A DNA stretch of 64,000 nucleotides, taken from Histomonas meleagridis. Its lineage: Eukaryota > Parabasalia > Tritrichomonadida > Dientamoebidae. Shown here one piece after another: positions 10,494 to 21,100 of the stretch. Position numbers and translations under genes: made by a program. The notes beneath the pieces were generated by a model, which had not been told where the DNA came from, made no database searches, and saw only the letters and a list, made by a program, of their open reading frames with translations. The stretch's first letter is position 1. Each line of letters begins with the position of its first letter. The DNA is taken from NCBI GenBank assembly GCA_020186115.1, contig WSYJ01000033.1:372001-436000 (forward strand), read 5' to 3'.

Positions 10494-13400
10494 TCATTCG
10501 ATTGCGAAACTATCGCAAAGGATGGCCAATGATAACTTTTCATCCATTTCTTCGTTTGATTCATATTCTGGGATTTCGATTGAGTTGAAACACGTATGCG
10601 AAACAGGCAATCTTTTTGACGGGTTTAAAGGGCTTAATTTAAAGAACCCTCCATATTTATCATAAGATTGGAACCCACCTATTGGAACATATGGGGAACC
10701 AGTGACGAACTTTAATAACTTTTGTAAATTTAATGTATTCCATTTACTAATTACATCGAAGAACATTTTCTTTAAGTTTTCTGATTCACATTTTGTATTT
10801 TGTTTCCAATCTTCGATATTAATTTTATCTTCTCCAGCGATTAATATATTTAATTCATTTGTATTAAATATTAAACATTCTGCTTTTGATATAATACAAT
10901 GAAAACCATTTAAAAAGTGTTCGAGTTGTTGTTTAACATTTTTAATGAATATGAAATTAATGACTTCTTCGATATATTCATTTTTATTTTCATTTGTAAC
11001 ATCGATATTTGAACCATTTTCAACAACTTCGAATTCATTGATCGTGAAATTTAAATAAAGATCATCTGCTGAGTTTGTAGTTAACCATTTCATTGATTGA
11101 TAAATCGATGAATCATAATCAATTAAATCATTTAACTCAACTTTTTTATTAAGGATTTGTTTTAATATTGCGTTTATAAAGTTTGTTCCGATAACTTGTT
11201 TTTGTAGTATTGAATAAGCTATGAATTGTCCAGCAAAATAAAAGTTATTAAATTCTTTGTTGTTTGGATTAATCATTAATTTTGTTCCTTCATTATTTGG
11301 TATGAATAATTCTTTTTTAAGTATTTCTTTCCATACATTATAAAACCAATCACGGCGAAGTCCTCCTGCATCAATACCTTCTTCGCCTAAATATTCGATA
11401 TGAATTCGATTAAATAAATCTTCTTTCGGTGTGTTCTTAAAGAAGAGAAATGTATCATTAAAGATATCTTCACGTAATATATATGCATCAATAGTTTCAT
11501 AATTTCTCTTCTTTGTGATATATTTTCGTTTTCTTTGGAAATTGAAATCTTCGATGAAAAGTAATATAAAGAAAAACCAGTTTTTAGATAGATGACTTTG
11601 AAGTAATGTTAATATTTCTTCTTTATGTTTGATGATAATGTTTTTGAATTCTTTATGTTCTTCAAATATTTTAATTGCTTCTTCTTTTGTATTTATTGTT
11701 CCGAAACTTTTATCATAATTTGGGAATATTTTATCTAAAAAGAATGAAATCATTTCTAATGTTAAGTTTGTATCAAAGCAAAGTTCGATTTTTTGTGTCC
11801 AATATTCAATATTCTTTTTAGGATTAAATGTTTCATAATATAATTTTAAGAAGTTGAGATAATCGCCCGATTTTTTGAATTCTTTTTCGATGAATTTTTC
11901 GATAAAATTACTAAGATTATTTATCATGAAATCATTTTGATCAAAATAATTCTTTAATTCTTTCATTTGATCAACATAATATTTATCTCTTAATAAATTA
12001 ATCTTCATTGCAATAAGTAATTGATAATTATTTAAATATTGATAAGAATTATATGAATCTAATTTTAATAAATCACATTTGAAATCATGTGATAAAACAC
12101 CAATTATATCTAAAAGATTTAATTCATATATAGTTGGGTTTGCAATATCCATGAAAATGTTCATGAAATATTTTCTTGAAAAATCGGTATGAACAAATGC
12201 ACAAAATGTTAATGCGAGATTTTTATCCATATTTTGAACATATTGATTAAATATTTTTTCATTTGAAATACATTGTGCTAATGTGAAAAAGTTTATAATT
12301 TCTTCTGATACATCTTTAATTGGAACATTTCTTAAAAAATCATTGCTTGGTAAAGTAACTGCAATTTCTTTTATTTCATTTGTTAAATTCTTTGGGAGTT
12401 CTAATTCAGGAATTTCCTGATTTTCGTTACAAGAGGAACAACGTAAAACAAATCCATGGAAAGAATATTTGTTATAATATTTTATTTTATCAAAATATCG
12501 ATTCCAAAACAAAGGAGATTCAAATGAATCAATTTTTTTGCAATCGAAATATTTATTTAATATCAATGAATTCTTGTTATAAGCAGTTATTAAGAAGTGA
12601 ATCATATTGGTTGAAAGATGATTATATCTTTTGGAGATATATTTCAAAATTGATTCAACATATTGAAAATTCGAAACAAGAAAAGTATAATCAGCGTAAT
12701 TTAATTTCTTATTATCTTGTAAATATGCAATTAATGAATCAACATCATTTGGTAATTGATAAGGAATTCCTATTTTCTCAATATATAAATAATCTTTTTC
12801 ATTTAAATCAAGTGAAGGACATTTATCTAATAATATTTCAATTGGCTTCGTTGGTATTAATTCAAATTTCCGATAAAGTTTAATAAATTTATTAATACAA
12901 AATGTAAATTTGTTTAATAAATTTATTAAAAATGGTTCTAATAACTCAAATTGTGTTTTAGTGATCTCCTTAAATAATTGTTCGATTTCATCTTGAGTAA
13001 ATGTGATTGAACATGATTGTGTTACTTTCGGATATTCAGTGAATTGTTCATTTAAAATGTTAATTGTCTTTCCAGTCTTCTTTGCAAGGACTTTAATGAT
13101 TGGTGATTCATTTGGTAATTGTGATAAAAGATTTATAATATATAAGAAATCAAAATGATCAACTTCTTCTCCTAAAATTTTATGAAATCCGGAAGTAAAA
13201 CTTAAGATAATATCTTCATTGATATGATTAATGAAATCTTTATATATATCATTTTTCAAATCAGTTGTTCCAACTAAAAATAAGAGAATACATATAACTT
13301 GTGGATATGTTTTACAATTTGGTATTAATGTTTGAATAAAATCAGATAATTGTGATTTATATTCATTAAAACAATCATTGACATAATTATAAAACACTTT

Positions 13401-13661
13401 CCGAATAAAGAAATCAGTGTTTCCATTTATGTTTGGGAAAAAGTTTTCGATCATTTGTTTAACTTGATCAATGTTATATTCTTCAACATGTAAATCAATA
13501 AGACAATCAATAACTTTTTCTTCTTCCTCTTTAGTATTTGGTGATAGTGTGATGAGTGGTGATTTCATAAAATGAAGTATCGATGGCCAGAAGAAAAAAG
13601 TCTTCAAGTCTTTGAAAACATAAAATTTTACTTTCAATTTTGAATTCCCATTCAATTCCAT
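10494..13661 (-). CDS. HECT-type E3 ubiquitin ligase
   Basis: The 1055-residue protein transfers ubiquitin through a thioester cysteine. The C-terminal HECT domain, about residues 700-1055, begins near IEYLGEEGIDAGGLRRDWFY and ends with LPVSHTCFNSIEIPEY. The catalytic Cys is 1024, and the terminal acidic-hydrophobic tail is intact. The first 690 residues are helical, Lys/Asn/Ile-rich, and carry no domain I recognise; they probably choose the substrate. A downstream ATG at 13568 (MKSPLITLSP) is an alternative start, because the first 31 residues look like a translated leader. The gene follows the armadillo gene in the same orientation, 45 bp after its stop. Confidence 0.93.
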   Translation of the reverse strand: MELNGNSKLKVKFYVFKDLKTFFFWPSILHFMKSPLITLSPNTKEEEEKVIDCLIDLHVEEYNIDQVKQMIENFFPNINGNTDFFIRKVFYNYVNDCFNEYKSQLSDFIQTLIPNCKTYPQVICILLFLVGTTDLKNDIYKDFINHINEDIILSFTSGFHKILGEEVDHFDFLYIINLLSQLPNESPIIKVLAKKTGKTINILNEQFTEYPKVTQSCSITFTQDEIEQLFKEITKTQFELLEPFLINLLNKFTFCINKFIKLYRKFELIPTKPIEILLDKCPSLDLNEKDYLYIEKIGIPYQLPNDVDSLIAYLQDNKKLNYADYTFLVSNFQYVESILKYISKRYNHLSTNMIHFLITAYNKNSLILNKYFDCKKIDSFESPLFWNRYFDKIKYYNKYSFHGFVLRCSSCNENQEIPELELPKNLTNEIKEIAVTLPSNDFLRNVPIKDVSEEIINFFTLAQCISNEKIFNQYVQNMDKNLALTFCAFVHTDFSRKYFMNIFMDIANPTIYELNLLDIIGVLSHDFKCDLLKLDSYNSYQYLNNYQLLIAMKINLLRDKYYVDQMKELKNYFDQNDFMINNLSNFIEKFIEKEFKKSGDYLNFLKLYYETFNPKKNIEYWTQKIELCFDTNLTLEMISFFLDKIFPNYDKSFGTINTKEEAIKIFEEHKEFKNIIIKHKEEILTLLQSHLSKNWFFFILLFIEDFNFQRKRKYITKKRNYETIDAYILREDIFNDTFLFFKNTPKEDLFNRIHIEYLGEEGIDAGGLRRDWFYNVWKEILKKELFIPNNEGTKLMINPNNKEFNNFYFAGQFIAYSILQKQVIGTNFINAILKQILNKKVELNDLIDYDSSIYQSMKWLTTNSADDLYLNFTINEFEVVENGSNIDVTNENKNEYIEEVINFIFIKNVKQQLEHFLNGFHCIISKAECLIFNTNELNILIAGEDKINIEDWKQNTKCESENLKKMFFDVISKWNTLNLQKLLKFVTGSPYVPIGGFQSYDKYGGFFKLSPLNPSKRLPVSHTCFNSIEIPEYESNEEMDEKLSLAILCDSFAIE

Positions 13662-13706
13662 TCAATTTGTTATGATTCAAATTTTTGAATGCATTTGAAT
13701 GGCGCC

Positions 13707-15086
13707 TCAATTGTGAACAAGAAAATTGTTTTTGTTCGATGAGAGGAACAAATGTGCAAGAAATGATATTTTAGGGTCCTCGTTTTCAATCATACTCCAA
13801 ATTAAAGATTCACCATCTAAAAAATGGAATTGGTTCCAACAAATATTACGAATGTCAATGCACTTACATTTTAATAATTTTGAAAGTATAGTAAAACAAA
13901 TTTGGATATTTTCGAAGTTATCTGTTTCCAAAAAATTAAAAACAAATTCGACGACATCAAATATTAACAAATGCGAAATTTGCTCATCAGTTCCATATTT
14001 GATAATATATGAAATTGCAAGTAACACTTCTTGTTTACACGAACGATTTCCGAACCGAACAACATCTTTATATATTTCGAAAAAGCCTAATGATTCACAT
14101 AATGTAACATTTCCGGTGCTTAAAATAGTTGTTATTACCCATAAAGATGCATAATGAATTTTTGGATTTGGACTATTTGCAAAAATTATAAGTTTATCAT
14201 ATGGAAACTGAATAATATCTTTGGAAACTTCAATATATTTCCCAAAAAAGAAAAGTAGAATTGGAATTAATTGAGTTTCTTGTGTTGCGTTTATTAAATT
14301 ACAGAGAAATGAAAAGAAAAATGTTTTATGATATAAAAATGGGATAAAAGTTGGATTATTATCAATAACATTAAAGATTATTTGTAAAAACTTATCTAAA
14401 AAAATCGGATTTTGTTTTTGTAGTTGTTTAAGTGAATAATTTAATAGAAATTTTTGCCCTCTTCTTTGAAGTTGTTGTTTTGTTGATAATAATACTAAGA
14501 ATTTCACAGACAATTTCTTTGTTTTTAAATTTAATTTTTTACTTTTGATTACATTTGTAAAGCATTGAATAAAATTATCGTTCTTGAATAAAAGAGGGAG
14601 AATTTCATCAAAATCATAAATAATATTATAAGAAATCAACAGCAATAAATCAATGAAAAATGGATTTGTTTTTATACGAAGAAAAAGAAATATTGGAAAT
14701 CTTGTTTTGATTAATTCAAAAATAATTTTGGATTGAAAATCATAAGATAATAAGTAAATTAATTTGCAAATTCGAATAACTGATGTTTGGTGAGGGCTTA
14801 AAAATATTTTTAAAATAATATCTATAATTTGATCAATCTGTTGTACAGCTGGATTTTGTTTATCAAGTGCTTTCGTCAAAAAAGTAATTGCTCTGTCAAC
14901 TTCGCATAAATTATTTTCTTTCATTGAAGCTTCAAGCATGTTTAATATATCAGAAATTTGGAATTGAAAATCTATTTCCTTTTTTTCGACACACTGAACC
15001 TGCACATCTTCTAAATACCATTCCCTTCTTACTTTTTTCAATGAATCGATTTTTATTGTGCGCTTTTTTGCTGGGGAAGGTTCCAT
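13707..15086 (-). CDS. Armadillo-repeat protein, importin-alpha-like
   Basis: The 459-residue protein is built of tandem helical pairs, about residues 45-450. Segments such as NPKIHYASLWVITTILSTGN and KQEVLLAISYIIKYGTDEQI are typical of armadillo repeats. The N-terminus (AKKRTIKIDSLKKVRREWYL) is short and basic, like the importin-beta-binding segment of importin alpha. I cannot confirm the Trp/Asn pairs that bind nuclear localisation signals, so importin alpha is a likely but unproven identity. The ATG at 15086 is only 28 bp from the divergent BEACH gene. Confidence 0.7.
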   Translation of the reverse strand: MEPSPAKKRTIKIDSLKKVRREWYLEDVQVQCVEKKEIDFQFQISDILNMLEASMKENNLCEVDRAITFLTKALDKQNPAVQQIDQIIDIILKIFLSPHQTSVIRICKLIYLLSYDFQSKIIFELIKTRFPIFLFLRIKTNPFFIDLLLLISYNIIYDFDEILPLLFKNDNFIQCFTNVIKSKKLNLKTKKLSVKFLVLLSTKQQLQRRGQKFLLNYSLKQLQKQNPIFLDKFLQIIFNVIDNNPTFIPFLYHKTFFFSFLCNLINATQETQLIPILLFFFGKYIEVSKDIIQFPYDKLIIFANSPNPKIHYASLWVITTILSTGNVTLCESLGFFEIYKDVVRFGNRSCKQEVLLAISYIIKYGTDEQISHLLIFDVVEFVFNFLETDNFENIQICFTILSKLLKCKCIDIRNICWNQFHFLDGESLIWSMIENEDPKISFLAHLFLSSNKNNFLVHN

Positions 15087-15114
15087 CCGTTTAATTTTAA
15101 CGGGCGACGAGCAA
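15087..15114. promoter_or_regulatory. 28-bp divergent promoter core between two start codons
   Basis: This is the whole space between the armadillo ATG (minus, 15086) and the BEACH ATG (plus, 15115). It contains CCGTTTAATTTTAACGG, whose arms CCGTT and AACGG are inverted copies of a Myb-type AACGG core. With 5' leaders as short as those known in trichomonads, both transcription starts would have to fall in or beside this stretch. Confidence 0.45.
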
Positions 15115-18100
15115 ATGGAATCAAAAAAAATTGCAACAAATCGGCAAATCGATGAAATACTAGAAATATTTCAGCTCAAGGTTCCTGATACATTACCATT
15201 TTTTTCGTGTGATTTAACATTAGTTAAAAAAATAATTTATGATGAACAAGATGAAATCAAAAGAATTTATATTTTATCTTTATTACTAGATCTTCAATCA
15301 TACCTTGATATAGATAAAACAAGTGATAATATTGTTATTTGTTTTCGACAAATATATTCATTATTTATTTTTTCACATATCCTAAAAAAGAAAAAGATTA
15401 AAAACCCATTCAAAATTTTATCATATGTTCAACAGATGCAATCTCATTTACAAACATCACAATCATTTCATCAACAATGTTTAAATTGTATTTCATTATT
15501 GTTACAAATTCTTTCTGATGAAAACACAAAAATCGTACAAAACAATTCAAGTGATTTTATTGCTATTGCAGAAATTATTGTACAACTTATCAAAGAAAAG
15601 AAAATTATTTTAAATTCAGATAACACATCTATTTTTATTAAATATTTTATTAGTTGTTTATTATCAATTCATTTGAATACTGAATTTAATTCTTCTGATT
15701 TAACAGTTTTAAATAATATTTTAAATTTTATAATTAATAAAATATCTAAAGAAATATATTTATCATTAAAAATTGAAGATTTAATATTTCGAATATTTCA
15801 AATTGTAAATAATGAAAAAATATCAAATGAAATACGTGATAATACTTTTAATTTAATTATTTCATTCTCAAAACTTGATAATAATGTTTTAAATTTATTA
15901 TTTACTAATGAAGGAATCGAATATATTATAAAATGGATAACAATTTCATTAAAATCAATAAATTTCCAAATGGAAAATGAAGACAAACCACAAAACTTGA
16001 ATAATAATACAAAACTAACTGGAAATTATATTTTAATTGATAAACCAATTGAAAGAACTTTTTCTACTGACTTTAAAGTGTTACAAAAGCAAGAAAGAAT
16101 ATTCGAAACAATTCCAACAGTTTCATCAATAAAATCAATTTCTGGTAACAAAAGAATAAATATAATAATTAAATTATTGTCAAAACTTTATGATCTTCAA
16201 CCGAAAGAGAAACAAATTTTAACACGAATTGATTTAATTAAATATATTATTGAAGATAAATCAGTTTTTTCTATTCAAGTAACTCCATTTTTTTTATGCG
16301 CTTGGATTCGTAAATTTATTTTAACTGATTCAGCAAAGATATCTGTTTTATTACATGAAATTAATTTTTACAAAACATTTTTAGAAATTAATAATAATGA
16401 AATAGAAAGTTTTATATATAATTTAATTATTTCATTAACAGAAAAAGTACATTCGAAAGTTCCATATTTCATTGTTGATATAATTGACTTTATGTTAGAA
16501 AAATGTTATAAACTTGAATTTAAACCTGAATTATTTGATACTATTTGTCTTTGTGCTGTAACAAATTCAAATGTGTTTATAAGAGCTTGTAAATTCATTG
16601 GATTCACAAAGAAATTAACATCTGTTTTAGGTGAATTAATGTATTTACATTCACAAAATAAAGAAAAATATAAAAATATTCGAATTCAAGTTTTAAAATT
16701 TGTCGATAAAATAAGTTCAATAAATTTAGTTTTCCAATATTTTTTCACTGATATTGATTATATTAAAGTAATTTTATCACATCTTTATGATGAGTCAACT
16801 TTAGATTTTGTTGGCGTTCAATTAGAATTTGCATTTCAACAACTTTCTGCTTCATCAGAATCATTAGACTTTATATTAAAATTCTTTAATTCATTTGAAT
16901 TTAATCATAATACATTAAAAGTTTTACTTAATTCTATTTTAATAAGCTTTGATTTAAATCCGAATGAACTTACACATATTTTAATTAAGACAAATTTCAT
17001 CGAATTCTTAATGAATATCGCAATTAATATTAATGCTTATGAAACTTTACCTTTATATATCAAATTATTTGGGAAATTTACTAATTCAACAACATTAACA
17101 ATTTCATTTGATTCCGATGTGTTTTTAAATTTATACCATTTATTAAATGATGAAAATGAAAAAGAAGTATTAAATTTATTATGGAAAATTGTTTTTGATG
17201 ATGATTTAAATATAAATCAAATTCGTCAAATTAAAAATCCAGCTCCTTTATCACTTATGTTTAATATATTTAAAAAAGATGAAAACGAATTGAAGAATTT
17301 TATTCATTTCATTTCTAAATGTCTTGAAATTGATGAATATAGTAATTTTAAAATAGGAATGTCTGAATTTCCTTCACAATTATTAAATTATTTGTTTGAA
17401 TTTAGAACAAAACCTTCAACAACACCACTTTTCGATATAGTTCTCAAAATGTTCGAGCACATTTCATTATATTCATTAAAAAATAAAGATTGTCTTTCAT
17501 TATTTAGACTTTGTGCTTCACTTCCAGGTCATATTAGACCATCTTTTACAATAAAAATTGTCGATACATTAAATAAAATTTTTCAACCTCATTCTGAACT
17601 TCCTTCAGCATTTTTTGATTTAACAAAACCTGATTCATTTTTACAAATTCCTTATGTACCCATTTCTATTTTTAATAATGTGAATGGGTTTACACTTTCT
17701 TTAGATATATATTTTACTAAAGATATTATCAATGGAACAATTTTTGAATTTTCTAATGAAACAGAAACAATGAAACTTATAATTTCTAAAAATAATTTTA
17801 ATTTCATAGTTAAAAGTGAAAAGTTAAATACATCTATTAATATTCCTGGTCAAATAACAACAAACAAATGGTGTAAATTAATATTTTTATATACACCAAC
17901 ATCAATATCAATGATATTTGACAAAAAGAAAACAGCGAAAGATTCAAAACTTCCATCAATTTCATTTAAAAATAATTTTATACTTTTTCAAGCATGTCAT
18001 AACTTACCATGTAAATTATATTCGTTATATTTCTATAAGCATAAATTAAACACAGAAGAACTTAAAGTATTAATAAATATCCCACAATATCCGATAAACT

Positions 18101-21100
18101 CATTTACCAAATCAGAAATTAATAAAATTTCAAATCCGAAAGTTAAAAATTCATTAAATTCTTTATCGAATGATATGTTAATGTTATTTAATGCATCAAT
18201 AACATTTCGTAACTTTGCTGTAAATTTAAAAAATCCAACAACAGCTAGAATTAATGGTCAATCTATAAACTATTGTTCTTTAAGGCCAATTTCAATGTTA
18301 GATACAATTGGAGGCGTTGCAGCAATTTTACCTTTTTTTGGACAAATAGAACAATCGACATTAGAAAGTAATAAAACAGATATTAACTTTCTACCACATC
18401 TTTTAGACTTATTAACTTCTATTTTTCAAAATTCAAATCAACAACAACGAAATTTCTTAAACATTAACGGGTTTAAAATTCTTTCATTTTTAATGAAAAT
18501 TATATCAATCGAAAACTTAAATTTAAAAGTTGTTGACGGACTTTGTAAATTATTTGAGTCAATTAAAATAACAAAATTAAGTTCTAAAATGATAAATTCG
18601 ATTTTGTTTAACTTTCAATTATGGATTTATTTGCCAATTGAAACGCAATTATTTATATATAAATCATTTTATCAATTAATTGAAAAATATACAAATTCAA
18701 CGGAAGTAAAGAAATCATATTTTACTATTTCGAAAATTATTCGATCAATTAGTTTATATTTATGGGATGAAAATGAAAACTTATTAATATGTTTAGTAAA
18801 TGAACCGAAAATTAATATCAAAGAAAATAAAATTGAAGCTAAAAGGCCATCAAAATGTGGTAAAATTCGATTATTTTTTTGGGATGTCATTAAACAAATG
18901 ACAAATAAAATACTTTTAGAAAATGATATTCCTTTAATTATATCATATTGTTTTAATATATCTAATAAATCAATTATTGAAGAAGTATTATCATATGTAA
19001 TCTTTTTATTACAAAAGAAAAATCAATTGTTTTTGGATTATATTAAAAAAGATAATACATTTGAATCATTCTATACATTATTCACTATCGATAATTCTTT
19101 TATTATTACAAAAGTTTTAAATATTTTTGTTTTATTTTTAGAAATAGATAAAGATTTATTAAAATCACATTCATTAAAAGATTGGTCACTTGGAATAATT
19201 TCTTCAATTAAGCCTGAATTAATAACACTTGAATTTGTAGAGATTTTATGTAATTGTTTAATTGAAAGAGTTCATTCTAGTGAGAAAATATTAAAATATA
19301 CTGAGTTAATTCCTTTATATTTATTATCGATACTTCAATTAGATAATGATAAAATTACTTATTATTTTGATTTAATTGATGAATTAATTAGAGATAATGA
19401 TATAATATTATGTAAAAATCATTTATTAGAAACTTCATTAACTTTATTTTTATTACATTTATGTCCTAATGAAGAAACATTAATAACAAATAATATTAAT
19501 AAATGTATACAATTAATTGTATTACTTAATATTAAATTAATACAAATCGATTTAAATAAAAATCCAATTTTTCCAATAAATTTAATTATTCATTTTATTT
19601 CATTTAAAACAAAACATAATTATACACATATCTTGAGAATGATTTATCAAGAGTTTATAAAAATTATTCATGATAATTCTATAAAACCCGAAATACTTTT
19701 AAAGATTTTTAATCAAATTCTTCAATTCATATTATTAATTCCTTCATATGACGAATATTTTAATGTTTTAATTAACGAACAAGTTAATAATTCGAATCAT
19801 AATTATACATTTCAAGAATTATTTAATTTAATATCAATAAAAGAAAATGTTCCAATAAAATTCGTTTTCGGTACTCGAACAACTAAAGATTATAAATGGA
19901 AAGATGCACAACTTGCAATAAGTTTAATTCAAGAATTACTTAATGAGAATTTCTCAATAAAGTTTTCCATAAATTTAATTCAGCCAGCTGAAATTATAGG
20001 AATTTTAATACAAAATGGAATTCAACATCAAAATCACAAAAATGAATTTATCGAATTAGCTAAAGAAGCTTCTTTTCGTGTTCCTAAAACTGATTTATTA
20101 TTTGGATCTTTACAAAATGAAATGATAGAAATATTTGCAGGTGCAATAAGATCAATAAATTTAGTAAATGATATTAAAACATTAGAATTTATTTATGAAC
20201 AAACAATTTCATTTTCAAACGTCTTAAAGAACAAATATAAAATTAATTTTATTTCTTTAGAATCTTTTGAAGATTTTAAAGCACAACAAACACTTTTATC
20301 TCCTATTATTGAGAAAGCTGTTTCTTATGAAAATAAAGTCATAAAACATTTTAAATCAATTTCGCAATCATTAGAAAAAGAAATTATTTTAATTTCAAAT
20401 GAAATACCGAAATATTTTAATACTTCTTTAGGTAAAGCAGATGAACAAATATTACTAAGCAAAAAGAGTAACGTTGAATTAGAACTTCAACAACTTATGG
20501 CAATTAAAAGAAATGAAAATATTAAATCAATGAAAAAATACAAACAAATTTTTAATGAATTGTCAACTGAAAACGGACCTTGGCAACCGTTAGAGATTTC
20601 AATTGAAAATCATCGTAAGTTATCAAAAATCATTTGTGGCTTTAAACGGTTTTTCACCAAACCTAACATTGAATTTACGACACATGAAGATGCTTCTTTT
20701 AGAAGAGATAAAGGAAAAGCCGTTGATGCAGAAGAGATATATAAATCACAATTATTATTAAAACAAAAAATGGCCGAATTTAAAGGCGATATTGCATTAG
20801 TTACTGCATCAAAACAAACGACAAATAAACTTAAATCATTTACTAAAATGGTCATAGTTAAATGTAATTCACGTTATGTATCTTTTTGTAATGTATATAG
20901 TGGTACACTTTCATTAACGCAAAAATGTTTAATCTTTGAATCTGAAGAAAAATTTTTACGAATTTCACTTAATTTAATAACAAAAGTTTATTTGCGGCGT
21001 TATATAATGTCTGATACAGCGATTGAAATCTTTACAAAGACGAAGAAGTCTTTCTTTTTTGATTTTAGTGAGAACCAACGCGAACTTATCTTAAAGAATC

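Noticed and set aside
12380-12883. 167-codon plus-strand frame
   Set aside because: It lies wholly inside the HECT ligase gene on the other strand, has no domain, and is a shadow of that gene's AT-rich codons.
15058-15114. Longer N-terminus of the BEACH protein
   Set aside because: The first codon is GTG and the extension overlaps the divergent armadillo gene; the ATG at 15115 is the better start.
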